Shown here in pieces: positions 1 through 11,063 of a stretch of DNA of 64,000 nucleotides. The notes beneath the pieces are model-generated. The model saw only the letters and a program-made list of their open reading frames with translations, was not told the DNA's origin and made no database searches. Source of the stretch: Daucus carota subsp. sativus (lineage: Eukaryota > Streptophyta > Magnoliopsida > Apiales > Apiaceae); contig NC_030388.2 of the NCBI RefSeq assembly GCF_001625215.2, positions 25,594,558-25,658,557 of the forward strand. The letters are read 5' to 3'. Position 1 is the first letter of the stretch, and every line of letters starts with the position of its first letter. A program made the translations under genes and the position numbers.

Positions 1-1075
1 CCTTATGAGTTAGGAGTCAGATGGCTGCTTGCAGCCGTTAATATATTGATTTGTTGGATGATACACGAATACATTCGGAGTCATATGATCTTGCCCAAGC
101 ACTGACCAAAGATGTTAACTGAGCATATGTTCAAGACGAAATAAATGATGAAGAAGATGTATTAGAGATGACAATAAAGCATATATACATACTAATGTAT
201 ATATAGGGGTGTGCATTCGGTTCAGTTAACCGAAAACCGTACCGAAAAACCGAAATAATTTCGGTTCGGTTAACCGAAATTTAAATTTCGGTTCGATTTT
301 CGGTAGCCAAATTTTGATATTTCGGTATTTCGGTTTTTCGGTTTTTTAACCACGGTTAACCGAAACCGAATGGTTAACCAATTTTGTTTATACTTTGTAA
401 AAGAATTAGTATCCAGAAGCTAGGATCTGTAGTTTATGGAATCATGACAGACGATCTCTGTAAGAGATAAACATATAACCAGCAGGAAAATACTTTTAAA
501 CTTCATTCTGCAACCGAGACTTTGATCATGTGTCAAAATACAAAAAACAGAATAAATTAGTTTACAAAAGATTGAGCTCTGAAAAGAGTTCATAGAGGTA
601 GAACAATTTACCACAGATATATATCTCAACTTCCTGGACGACTGCAAATCTACAATACAGTAAATGCAAAGAACTCAATAAAATTTAACTTAAAAAGCGT
701 TTGGACTCTGTAGTCAGTGCACACCAGCATATCTTAATATCTTCATAAAATTTTCAGATTTTAATTTATTATTTAAGAATTTCGGTTTATAAATTCGGTT
801 AACCGAATGCACAGCCCTATGTATATATACATGACGACACTATCTAAGTCTCATATGACATTAGAATTTTATTTTTTTGTCAATGCAGCTGATTTCTTAC
901 GAGTTAGGAGGAGTCAGATGACTGCTAGCAGCCGTTAATATATTGATTTGTTGGATGATACATTCGGGGTCTATGGTCTTGCCCAAGCACCGACCAAAGA
1001 TGTTTACTGAGCACATGTTCAAGATGAAATAAATGATGAAGAAGATGTATTAAAGATGACAATAAAGCATATAAG
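1..1075. repeat. Degenerate direct duplication, copies at about 1-195 and 895-1075
   Basis: The first ~190 bases recur about 895 bp downstream with scattered substitutions and small indels. Both copies contain the run around TTAATATATTGATTTGTTGG and end near GACAATAAAGCATATA. The second copy continues into a stretch (about 945-1215) that reads like decayed coding sequence: in one frame it is rich in Lys, Glu and Asp and is broken by several stops. I do not recognise the parent protein. The hAT-type element at 204-819 lies at or just past the downstream edge of the first copy. This could be a broken transposon or a duplicated pseudogene fragment. Confidence 0.6.
204..819. mobile_element. Non-autonomous hAT-type element with perfect 8-bp TSD
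   Basis: A 616-bp element bounded by TAGGGGTGTGCATTCGGTT on the left and its near-exact complement AACCGAATGCACAGCCCTA on the right. It is flanked by a perfect 8-bp target duplication, TGTATATA, at 196-203 and 820-827. Eight-bp duplications and terminal repeats of the TAGGG/TAGAG type are characteristic of hAT elements. The left arm is made of many overlapping copies of the GGTTAACCGAA palindrome. No transposase is encoded, so mobilisation would need a partner elsewhere. Confidence 0.85.
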
Positions 1076-2106
1076 AGAGAAACTACACTCGTTAAAGATG
1101 CTTGAGGTTCATAAATATTCTAAATCTAAGCAGCATAAGAATAAATTAGAATAGATTGATTTGTTGCTTTTAGAGTTTGGTGGAAAGATAAAGAAAGACG
1201 ACCAAGAGAGATGAAGAAAAAGGTTTTATTGGTTGATTTTAGTTGAATTTGTGATATGTTTTTAGTTGATTTTATGGCTGTGTTTGTCTATTAGTATTTG
1301 CCTCATAAGCGCACTTACTTCTCGATCTTTGCAACCACTTGCTACTTATTATAATTTGTTTTGCTACAAAATATTTTCGAAACAATGTATTTACAACTCA
1401 TATTTTTAGTTTAAAATTCAATTTTAAAATATTTCGAAACATGATATGAGGAAACAACATGAATGAAAGTTATAGACGATTAAAAGTGTTTTCCGAATCA
1501 TCAAAAATTATTAAAATCGAAACTAATTGAATTTATTACGAATTTTTACAAGATCTCTAATTTTTATAATCTATTAAAAAGTTACAAAAAAGATTTCAAT
1601 AATTTTGACTTTTATTATTTTAAAAAAATCTTTTTGTTTTCTTTAATAATTTTCAAAAATATCGTTTAGAAGGTTAAAAAAATTCAAATAAACATCTATG
1701 TATAATTAAATTTTAAATATTACCCAAACTAACCCCGAATCTTTTAAACTAACCCCGAATCTTTTAACAGAAAGGGTGCACAGTGATGCGCTAAAAATAA
1801 TAAATGAATGCATAGTGCAATTATATAAAGTATAAGCAATAAAGTGATTTTGACCAAAACGGTGAGTTGCAAAATGGAAAATGGCTACTTGAGTCGAACT
1901 CTTTTCAGTACTGCACTTAACTTTTCAAACACATTAGAAGAGCCAAGGATTAGATTACGGGGAACAACTAAAGCAAGCATAACATAATATCCATAAACAC
2001 ATCTCAAGTGTCTTATGTCTGTACAGCTGAACTAACATTATTCAGCAACATTCTTATTCAGGACTCGAATCAAAGACCATAGATTATGGCAAACTCGCCT
2101 ACCATA
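828..2106. other. AT-rich intergenic DNA, no gene seen
   Basis: Beyond the second copy of the window-start duplication, this stretch is AT-rich with no convincing coding run. A short tandem duplication of about 20 bp, containing CTAACCCCGAATC, lies at about 1727-1766. The last ~250 bases probably include the 3' UTR of the leftward caleosin gene. Confidence 0.5.
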
Positions 2107-3791
2107 TTAATAAGTCTTCCCCTGCAATCCCATGTTTATCTTAGCACAATACTCGAATAAGCTTCCATCAAAGCAGCGCCTGATTGCTTCTTTTGACAAG
2201 AATCCTTCCTCGTCCCGAGCCAGTACATACAGAATCCCCCATTCCAATTTGCTCGAGACCCTGCCACCGAAACACAAGAACAAAATTTATTCAGCTGCAA
2301 GCCTCCACAAAAGGCACAAATTATCAGGACATGAACAGAGGCTGGAGGCATATTCAGTTACCACCCAAAAGGATCAAACGCGATACGGTTCCCCTCGGTC
2401 ATGTCCCATAGCTCTCCAAGTGACAGCTTATTGGGCACTGTACGAGCATATTTACTGAAGATATTCTCAAGGTTCACTGGCATGTACCTGCATTATAAGT
2501 AGATCAGATCAACTGACAAATTATTTACTTCTATATGGGCAACATTAGAATTCGAGGATACTTTACCTTCCCTCGGTGTCATAAGTCCCTGAATCACTCC
2601 CGTGCTTGGATTTATGAATGTTATAAATGTGTATCGGAAACAAAGGATTCGGAAACCACCCCTGAAAAAGTAAGCAATCTCACATACAGGGTTAGGACAG
2701 CATTGCAAACCACAGATTGTATAAACTTCTTGCTAACAGATTAAGACGAACTTACAGGCAGAGTCGGATAGCTCAGCCCGACATTGATGAAGACAGCAGC
2801 GAGTAGCGACACAATCATGTTGAATCCAAGCTGTCTGAATCCTGTTAATATAGAAGTAAACAAGCAGCAGAATAAAATGAGCAACCACCTTAATGTGAAA
2901 GTCCAAGTCTCTTGCAGTTGCAGACAATGCAATTTGAAAGATTATACTGAAGCAAAACCAAGAGATCATGTGACTTATAATGATTAGTTACCTGAGTAAG
3001 TCTCCCAGGGGTAAACAATTCCATTGTCATCCTGATCAAAGAAAGCACAATGCTGTTGGAGAACACTCATGTTGTGATGATGATGACCTGGTGTCCCATT
3101 CGGGTGCTCTGTGTCTGGCGCAGCCAGAGCTCTCGCCATGTCTGAAAATCACATCTAGATATATCAATCATCTATTGTTTAACTAAGACCCTGAGCAGAC
3201 TATGACACTAATACTCTATTAGTAGTGTTCGAGAAAGCGGAAATGAGACTTAATATACGGTACAAGAATTGATCGGAGGTTAATAGAATAATTAATTAAA
3301 TAGTCAAATATTTAATCATTGATCTGAAATTAATCAAATAATTAATTGAATAATCAGATATTTAATCAGTTTTTCGTCGGAACATGATCAACGACTTTCA
3401 GAACAATATCTATCTTCCATTCTCGTTTTTTAAAATTTCATTCACAAGTTTGGTTTCATCTTTATCTACCACACAACAATAGAGACTCTGCTTTCTTGGA
3501 TCAAGTATGAAGATTACACTCTTAACAAGTCCAAGGTACTTGTAAGTTACACTTTTTTCAAAGTATCATTTCATCAATTACCCGAAAAATAATACCAACA
3601 GTTATTTATCATATGCTTGTGCACCTTAAATTACGTGTACAAAACCCGAAGAAAAACAAATTAAACTTACAAGGCTTGGGTAGAGGAGTATCGTCCAAGT
3701 CGGTGCGGACCTTCCTCTGAATCGTAACGGGAGCCAGTGGCGCCTCAGTCATGGTTGCATTCTTTTCCATTCCTTCTACTATTCCTGCCAT
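2107..3791 (-). CDS. Caleosin / peroxygenase (oil-body Ca2+-binding haem protein)
   Basis: Six exons on the minus strand (3791-3671, 3141-2992, 2841-2756, 2661-2567, 2487-2362, 2260-2107) join in frame through GT..AG sites to give 243 residues, normal for the family. In order it has: a short N-terminus starting [11 protein letters not shown]; a His cluster with [18 protein letters not shown], which contains the EF-hand loop ([12 protein letters not shown]) and a candidate haem-ligand His; a hydrophobic segment [18 protein letters not shown]; the proline knot region ([13 protein letters not shown]); and a C-terminus ending GLQGKTY. Caleosins sit in lipid-body or ER membranes, bind calcium through the EF-hand, and use haem to catalyse hydroperoxide-dependent oxygenation of fatty acids. 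The start is the first ATG in the exon that leads into the conserved N-terminus. No disabling change was seen, so the gene looks functional. Confidence 0.93.
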
Positions 3792-3894
3792 TTTCTCTTC
3801 TCTTTTGATAACTTTTGTGTGCTCTTTTTTTCTCTATGGAAGAATTGAAGTGAGATAAGGTTGATATAGCAAGCATATATCGATATGTACGTCT

Positions 3895-4020
3895 TAAAAA
3901 ACGTGACGTGAGAGAGAAAAATAGAGAAAATCGTGGCAAGCATGCAGGGTAGTGTGCACTTTCATGCAGCGTTGCTCTCTTCTTTTTGTGCCACCTGTCT
4001 TTGGCTTGCTCCACGTGTAC
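3895..4020 (-). promoter_or_regulatory. Putative seed/ABA-type promoter motifs upstream of caleosin
   Basis: Within about 230 bp upstream of the caleosin ATG lie a palindromic G-box CACGTG (4012-4017), two ACGTG cores (3901-3910), and two CATGCA cores of the RY element (3941-3946 and 3963-3968). G-box/ABRE and RY motifs are bound by ABA-responsive bZIP and ABI3/FUS3-type B3 factors in seed genes. Their clustering next to an oil-body gene fits seed or ABA control. This is inferred from motifs only. Confidence 0.45.
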
Positions 4021-4112
4021 CCACGCCTCGTTTTACATCCCAAGTTCGAACTCGTGTGTCGTGATATTACCTGCCCAAAATTTTACTCGAACATGAAAGT
4101 AATAACTCTGAG

Positions 4113-4447
4113 GTTGTGTTCACTTAGGGTGAATGGAATGAATAGAGAATGAGATGCATTTTGTACTAAAAAGTAAAAGATGATGTTAATTAAAAAAAAT
4201 GTATATAATTTTTATTTCTTTAATTATTCCATTCATATTATTTTAACTATAATTCTAACTCATATGTTTTAGAAAAAATGCTCATTTCATTTTTATATCA
4301 TGTTTTCTTACCATCTTTCTCACACATAACTTGAATACATTCATGTTTTGTCACTATTATGTCATACTTTCTTCCTTCTCCTTAAAATTTTTATATAACT
4401 TTTCATTTTATTCTTAACTCATTCCATTCCATTGAAATGAGCACAAC
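4113..4447. mobile_element. MITE with imperfect TIRs (GTTGTGTTCACTT type)
   Basis: The left end GTTGTGTTCACTTAGGGTGA is matched in inverted orientation by the right end, which finishes ..CATTTCAATGGAATGGAATGAG read on the other strand and closes with GAGCACAAC. The interior is AT-rich and non-coding. Similar GGAATG-rich ends recur at 18738-19045 and 45083-45382. I could not fix a target duplication. Confidence 0.5.
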
Positions 4448-4938
4448 TTTAGTTTTGTTGAATTTAAATCGATTTTTTACACGTAATGTGAGGTATAAAA
4501 AAATATATCTTTGTATTTGTTTTTCAACTATTTTTCTGAATAAAAATATACATATTAAATTTTTATTAAAAAAATTAAAAAAATAATATATAAAATATAA
4601 TTTTGTTATACCTTAAGTTACGTATAAAAAGTCAAGACCGTTTGCATCTAAATCGTATTATGATTTATGAGTAATCAAAACATTAAGCCAACACATAAAT
4701 ATGGAATTGAGTTTTGATTTATTAATCTGAACCAAACAGGCCAAACATTAACAAATGACGCTGGACCACGGGCACATCCCTGGAACTGGTCTCATCAAGT
4801 AAACATAATCCGAACCCCAGCCCAGTCCAGCCCATCCCATCGACCCAACAAAAGTATCCAAAAACTGCAGACTCCGCACAATTACACCCGCCCTCATAGA
4901 CTTGACTGAAAGCAGAGGCAAAACTACAAACAAGAAGA
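4448..4938. other. Intergenic: AT-rich spacer and eIF(iso)4E upstream region
   Basis: An AT-rich stretch up to about 4740 is followed by more balanced sequence leading into the eIF(iso)4E start at 4939. No gene or clear TATA box was identified. Confidence 0.4.
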
Positions 4939-7900
4939 ATGGTGGAAGTGAGCGGCGGAGCAGCCACTGAACAGCCCTCAGAGACGACGGAGATTCAAAC
5001 TCAGCCGCAGCAGCAGCCCAACTTGTTGGATAACAAATGGGCTTTCTGGTTCGACAACCAGGCCAAGCCCAAGAGCGGCGCCGCTTGGGGTTCTTCTCTT
5101 CGCAAAGCCTTCACTTTTGACTCCATTCAAGATTTCTGGTGGTATATTATCTTCACATCCTCTTGTATCTTTTTTCTACTGATTTGCATTATTTCACTTG
5201 CTCTTGTTTTATTTTTTGCATCTTGTAATTGTTGTTGTTTGTGTATAATGTGTTTAGCTGTGGTTTGTATATAAACGTGTTTGATATTCGATTGAGTGTA
5301 TTGGGGAAAGGTGTAAAGATTGGATTTAAAATAAAACTCGTTAAGCCTAATTATAGTTCTATTATCGTGTGATTTTACCCGGTGTGGAATTAGGGTAGAT
5401 ACGCGCACCCTTGCTCCACTACGGAGAATAGATAGTGAGAGGATGTTAATTTGAAGACCCGGGCCTTTGCAGCAGAAAACGGGTGTAGAAGCAATATATG
5501 CATATAATTATTTTAATATGAGCTAAGTTTGAAATTGAGTTTATTGAATCCAGTTTTATAGTTTCTAAAGAACTTTTAGATTTGTATGGTTATTTAATTT
5601 AGTTGGAATTTAGTCGAACTTGGGCAAGTAAAAATCTAATATTAGGTATCAGATGCTTGTAGAAATGAATGACTTATGAGGTATGAACTTAACTCTAATT
5701 GAAGAATTTACCGCCCCGTGCATGTGGAAAAGTGTTAGTATTTATGTATGTCAAGATTAATGAGTAACTTGATGTTTTCAATATTGCTGCAGCTTGTATG
5801 ATCATGTATTTAAGCCCAGTAGGTTGCCTGAAAAAGCTGATTTTCATTTATTTCGAGCTGGAGTTGAGCCCAAGTGGGAAGATCCTGCGTGTGCGAGTGG
5901 AGGCAAATGGACTGTAATTTCCAGCAACAAGGATGGCCTTGAAACCATGTGGCTTGAAACTGTATGTATCTATATCTTTTTTGTAATCAGTTATTATCTA
6001 ATAAATTCTGGCTATTGTTTTGCAAGCTCTATATTTTGGAACATGTTGTGTAAATGACGTTTTATTGAGCAGCTGATGGCTTTAATAGGAGAGCAGTTTG
6101 AGGAGGCTGAGGAGATATGTGGTGTAGTTGTCAGCGTGCGTCAAAGACAGGATAAAATTGCATTGTGGACTAGGAATGCAGCTAATGAAGCAGTTCAGGT
6201 TAATAATCTTGCATTGAATGCTGATAATTAAGCGTATATGTGTACATGCTTTATTTGTTTATATCCTGGTCTGTTAATAAAAGCGCGCATATGCGAGGTG
6301 CGATATGATGCGCGCATGAAGCACATTGCTTTGGAGATGCGATGTGCCTTCAATGATGAGCTCGCTTTTATGTGCATCGAGGGTTAATGTGCTGTTCAAA
6401 AGCGCAAAACAAATGTTTCTGTTAAAATGAATCATTTTTAAAGGAAATGGGTTCAGAAAAAAATACAAACCAGATATACATACAAGAACGAGAGATATCG
6501 AACAGGAGAAAAAGATTAAACTCATCTTCTTGTATGATTATTGCATATAGATACCCACAGTAATAAGATACACATATCTTGTATACACTGATATATTTTA
6601 TACATACAAGTGTTGTATATACACATATGACTTGACGATGCTGAAGAAGACTTTGTTAAGGATCCAACTTATATTAGTAAAGATGATGATATTCTGAATA
6701 TTGATTACGAAGAATTAGAATAATGGACTAAGTCATTCTTTGCTACTTAGACTTTAAATTGTTCTACTTTGTATCTAAATGATGATGAATTTGGTTGCTC
6801 TATCAATTAAATGTCATCTTATCTATTAATTAACAATATTCTGCATATATATCATTTATATATATATATATATGTATATATTTTTTTTTCTTCGATGAAT
6901 CCGCGCATTTCGCGTTGCACATTGCTCGTTGTGCTTATGCTCTGGGGGGCCTTTGTGCTTCTGTGCGCATATCGTGTTTAATAACACTGATCCTAGTTTA
7001 GAGATCTAGTAGTTAGAGAATTTGTTTTTCTGAAACTAAGATCTGTTAAAGTACCCTTAAAAGTACATGATTACATGTACTAAGGTGCAAGTAGAGAGCT
7101 GGTATCTGCAACATCCATACCAAACATGGCTTTAGAAGAGAAAGAAGATCGGGAATAAACAAACGCATAAAATCTGCAGGAAGATATTAATAGTATCATA
7201 CTTTTCATCATACTGTATTATGCTTGCTCTACTGTAATATTAAGATGTCAAACATATTTTGGTATTTTCAGTAACAATTTAATATGTGCTGAAATGCTGA
7301 TCTGTATGACTGTGTTCAAGTACCGAAATCAGTCATACAAGAAATTTGTATGCGAATTCAATAATAATGCACCTTGAACTGAAGAGATTCTAGATGACTT
7401 ATAAATCCATGATGGGCCAAATATTTTTGTAGTTGGTACTAATAGATAGGTATAAGTATAACCAAGGATGAGGCCAGTTTCATATGCTTTAGAAAGAACT
7501 GAAGTGCTCAACACCTCGAACATAACTTCTTTTTTCATTTTAACTTTAACATGCTTTTGACTTCGAAATACTTCGATAGAATTATGTTCTGCATTTTCTG
7601 GTGAAGGTAATTCCCTCTTCACAAGGCCTTAGAATAAATAACAAATTTGTAGGCCCATGGCATGCATTACTTTGTATACTTGTTATAATTGATGTCAAAT
7701 CAACACACAATTAAAAATATGCAACTGGATTGCAAATTCTTTGATCCATGTGTTCTTTATGATAAAATGAAGTTTTGTTTTCATGTACTAGCATAATATA
7801 TGGTGCAGTTCAGCATAGAATTTTATTTTTATAATCAATCTAACTATTATTATTATTTTGCAGATGAGCATTGGAAGGAAGTGGAAGGAAATTCTCGATA

Positions 7901-8055
7901 TTACTGATAAGATATCATACAGCTTTCATGTATGAATTTGTGGCTGCCTTTTACTGTTTGAGTCGTAAAAATACAATAAACTCATGAATTGTCTTTGATT
8001 GTTGCAGGATGATTCTAAAAGGGAGAGATCTGCAAAAAGTCGATATGCTGTCTAA
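4939..8055 (+). CDS. eIF(iso)4E: Translation initiation factor eIF(iso)4E (cap-binding protein)
   Basis: Five exons (4939-5141, 5793-5961, 6073-6198, 7864-7929, 8008-8055) splice in frame to 203 residues, the usual size for the plant-specific isoform. Characteristic segments are [10 protein letters not shown], then [15 protein letters not shown] across the first junction, [17 protein letters not shown] (cap-clamp Trp-Glu), [31 protein letters not shown], and a C-terminus ending KSRYAV. The protein binds the mRNA 5' m7G cap and pairs with eIF(iso)4G to recruit ribosomes. The N-terminus is short and Gln/Thr-rich, as expected for the iso form rather than eIF4E. Intron 3 is unusually long (about 1.67 kb), largely because of a hAT insertion. 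In plants this gene is also a well-known potyvirus susceptibility locus. All exons are intact. Confidence 0.95.
6271..6989. mobile_element. hAT relic inside eIF(iso)4E intron 3
   Basis: A 719-bp insertion with imperfect ends: CTGTTAATAAAAGCG on the left, and CAGTGTTATTAAACACG on the right read on the other strand. It is flanked by near-identical 8-mers ATCCTGGT (6263-6270) and ATCCTAGT (6990-6997), 7 of 8 matching, as expected for an aged hAT target duplication. Its right half encodes on the plus strand an acidic tail ([15 protein letters not shown], then [13 protein letters not shown] and stop) that resembles the acidic C-terminus of plant hAT transposases. A (TA)n microsatellite lies near 6855-6880. 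The element is non-autonomous. Confidence 0.6.
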
Positions 8056-9207
8056 CTTACTAAACCTTCCCCATTCATCTTGTTGATGTTGAATACTTAA
8101 TTTCCAGATTGCTGAACACCATATTGAGCAGAATTATATTACAATTCGGCATATACTGTTTTGTAGCAATGTTTTGCCATCAAATGACCGGGGCCTGTCC
8201 TTTTCCGATAACTATTATACTTTGTTTAAATCGTTAGAATGTTTGTTGGTATTTCAGCTTATGGCATCTTTCCCCATGAGTTTAAAGGATTGGAGGCTTA
8301 GTTTTAATGTTGCAACTTCTATGCTTGGGGCTATGAATTGCTCATTATGGAACAATCATTGCCTCAAGTCTTCTTTTAGCAATTTTTCGCAACGAGCAAA
8401 TGTTTGAATCCAAATTGAACTCTGATGCTGAATGGAGAATTTTGATGCTGAATGGAGAATTTGGTGGCCAAATTTCAATTGAAATGTTTTGATGCCTGGC
8501 TAGTACTAGTTCATCTGAGAAATCTAAATTGGATGGTCGTAAATAGTCCTAGGGTTATGAAGAAAAGGATTATCCTGACCTATGTTGAGGTATTGCTACT
8601 AATAAAGTATCAGGGACGATTCACAGGGGGTGTTTGGATGATTGGTGGGAGTGGGAATGGAGGGTATGAGAATGGAGGGTATGGGAAATGGTAACCCAAG
8701 GGGTGTGGAGGTATTGATTTACCCTTCAAGAGGGAATGATGTTCCCATTCCAAGCAAAAAATTTACTAATCCAAACACAATGTATGGGTATTAGGTTCCG
8801 ATTCCCGTTAACCGGGCTCATTAACCATCAACCAAATGCCCTCTTAATTTACCTTTTGTAATTATGTTGTGCTTGTAAATTTGTTTATTTGGCGAAACAA
8901 TGCAAAGATATTATACCGTCTTGAACTGAGACCACACAGAGCAGATGGGACTCTTTGAAACCAAGACCACATGTACAAGTTCATGCACCAAGCTACTTTA
9001 AACCAAAGTGGACAAACTACCTAAGCATCTTTACTATCATTTGAATAGTATGATAACAATGGAAGTAACAAAATAGTATATGCAAGTATGAATTTCATGA
9101 TATTAGCTTAACAGGGTAACTATCACTTAATCCAGATGAAGACAAGAGTATATACATCTGGAAGTCCTTAAACTATTACAATCTTTCAACTTCAATGAAC
9201 CCTGTAA
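8056..9207. other. Intergenic between convergent eIF(iso)4E and PGR5
   Basis: This contains the 3' UTRs of two converging genes and one MITE-like insertion (8628-8843). Other short open frames show no recognisable protein. Confidence 0.5.
8628..8843. mobile_element. Small MITE with GGGTGTTTGG-type ends
   Basis: The left end GGGTGTTTGGATGATTGG is mirrored by the right end, which reads GAGGGCATTTGGTTGATGG on the other strand. The interior has GGGAATGGAGGGTATG subrepeats and no coding capacity. It is about 216 bp; the target duplication is unclear. Confidence 0.5.
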
Positions 9208-9674
9208 TTACGCCAGGAATCCGAGTCTCTCCCCGTTCTTCTTTGCCAGTCTGATTAGTCCTTGTCGTTGTTTTTGATCCGCTCCTATGGACTTACAGAA
9301 CTCGTTAATGACCTGCACAGAGCATACTTACAGTAAAACCTCTATATATTAATAATGTCAGGACCGCTAAATTTTATTAATTTATCGAGATTAAATATGT
9401 ACTGTCAATATTAAGTTACCTGAGAGTGTAAAGCAATGGCCTTTCCTCTAAGCTGGTTGAACTGCTTCTTACCAACTATGTTACGTACTACAACCACAGC
9501 CGGGGCAAAAAGGCCTTTCCCTTCATTAACATTCTTCATCATCGGTTGTGATCGAACCGGCCTTCCGACACGTACCCGCGTTGGACACTTAGCCAGCATG
9601 GCGCAGTCTTCATTGGCCATGGATGTTGCCCATGTTCCGGTAAAAGAAGAACAAATGGGAACTGAAGTTGCCAT
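9208..9674 (-). CDS. PGR5: PGR5, chloroplast cyclic electron flow protein
   Basis: Two exons (9674-9420 and 9312-9208) join at an AG|GT..AG|G junction to give 119 residues. The first ~45 residues, starting MATSVPICSSF, are Ser/Thr/Arg-rich and look like a chloroplast transit peptide. The mature part carries the near-invariant PMMKNVNEGKGLFAP, then FNQLRGKAIALHSQV, then FCKSIGADQKQRQGLIRLAKKNGERLGFLA in pieces, ending at LGFLA. PGR5 acts at the thylakoid with PGRL1 in antimycin-A-sensitive cyclic electron flow around photosystem I and is needed to build the proton gradient in high light. The ATG at 9674 was chosen because the only in-frame codon slightly upstream is a GTG. It is slightly shorter than Arabidopsis PGR5, the difference lying in the transit peptide. 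Confidence 0.95.
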
Positions 9675-10442
9675 TTGAACCACACAACCAGAACAGAAAC
9701 TAGAAGTTGTTTTTTGTTGTGGTAGATCTTGGAATATTTTTTTTAAGGCCTTGAAGAGAAGTAGTGTTTTATTTGTGTAGTGAATTGTGAAGCTCCTATC
9801 TCTTAAGAGGGGTTTGAGGTTTTGGTGTAGTTATAAGAACCTCATGTTTCATTGGTGATATTGTGTGGGAAATGTTGGAGAGTTCCTGAGAGCCACACAT
9901 GCTGCTGCCTTGAAAATTAAGTTTGATTTTTATTTTTTTCAACACGTATTTTATTTTACTTCTCCTCTGGTCCCTTTTGTTTGGAGGACAATTTTTGTAA
10001 CAACCCTTGTGGTGGTCCACTTTTGTAAGTGGGTCCCTAGTGTTCCATGTGGAACAATCAAGGCTGTTAGATCGGTGAAAGGTTGGAATCGGACCCGAGA
10101 AGACATGAGGGAGCAGGTGCTCGCCCGCGTGTTCGATATTCAAATACGAATCAAATAAAATAAATCGGACGAGAAGCCGAGAACGAGTAATTCGGATGTA
10201 AATCAATAATTGTGATATAGATCAAATATAATCACGTAATTATAATTATTTGCATTTAAATTACGAGAATGAAACCATGAGTCATATATTTATTAATTTT
10301 ATTTTATGAATTTTTTTGCTAGAATGTGAACCTTGTTTCTGCAGATGGACGGAGGGAAACGGGTACTACTTGGTCACAACTGAATGTTAACATCAAAATA
10401 GAGCTTGTTTCTCAGCCGTTAAACAGGTGCAGAGAATGCAGG
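9675..10442. other. PGR5 upstream region and spacer
   Basis: This holds the PGR5 promoter and 5' UTR, then AT-rich spacer up to the MULE boundary. A 136-codon minus-strand open frame across 9796-10206 has no recognisable composition or motifs, and I treat it as chance. Confidence 0.4.
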
Positions 10443-10451
10443 GAGTAACAA

Positions 10452-10805
10452 AATAAGGGGTTTTGGCCCCATATAACCATATTTAGGTTCAAAATGCCCT
10501 AAATAACCAAATACCCGGAAGATGGCCCTCAATAACCAGTAGAGACGTTTTTAGAGTAGCGTTTTTGTTAAAACAACAAAAACGCTACATCGTGTAGCGT
10601 CTAAGTTACAAAAAAAGTTGTTTTTTTGTTAAAACAACAAACGCTACATCGTATAGCGTCTCAGTTCTTTAAATCAACAAAAACGCTACGCGGTGTAGCG
10701 TCTCAGTTCTAAATATAGATTTTTGTTAAACAGCAGAAACGCTACACCGTGTAGCGTCTAAGTTCAATAAAAACACTAAAACGCTACACCTAATAGCGTT
10801 GTCCT
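10452..10805. repeat. MULE left end: three TIR units plus palindromic subterminal array
   Basis: Three ATGGCCC..AATAACCA-like units at about 10470-10540 are followed by about five imperfect palindromes of the form AACGCTACNNNGTGTAGCGT (10550-10805), spaced about 55-65 bp apart. Each palindrome could bind a dimeric protein. The same module occurs at 13575-13803 and 18379-18453. Confidence 0.7.
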
Positions 10806-11063
10806 GTTAAATTTTTGAAACCAAGGCAGAAGCTACTGCCTTCTGCCACTAAAAAACCAAAACTCCAACCGCAACTTAAAAACCAAAACTTTAAAACACC
10901 AATTCAATGTAAATTGCATGGACAATATAAACTAATTCATAACAACATAAAATTTAATTTATATCATAAATCATTCATACAATTCCAATTTTCGCGAAAT
11001 TCAAACAACCATATCAAATTGTACTTGAACCATAGTACTACAACAATAAAAACAACTAGAGAA

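Noticed and set aside
7329-7622. 97-codon minus-strand frame in eIF(iso)4E intron 3
   Set aside because: No recognisable family, no splice or start context, and it lies in a long intron; treated as chance or an unidentifiable transposon scrap.
9796-10206. 136-codon minus-strand frame upstream of PGR5
   Set aside because: It overlaps the PGR5 promoter, has no recognisable domain or biased composition, and an overlapping plus-strand frame is equally long.
10540-10805. Palindromic repeats as a satellite or CRISPR
   Set aside because: The same module appears in mirror image at the far end of a MULE, so subterminal transposon repeats are the better reading.
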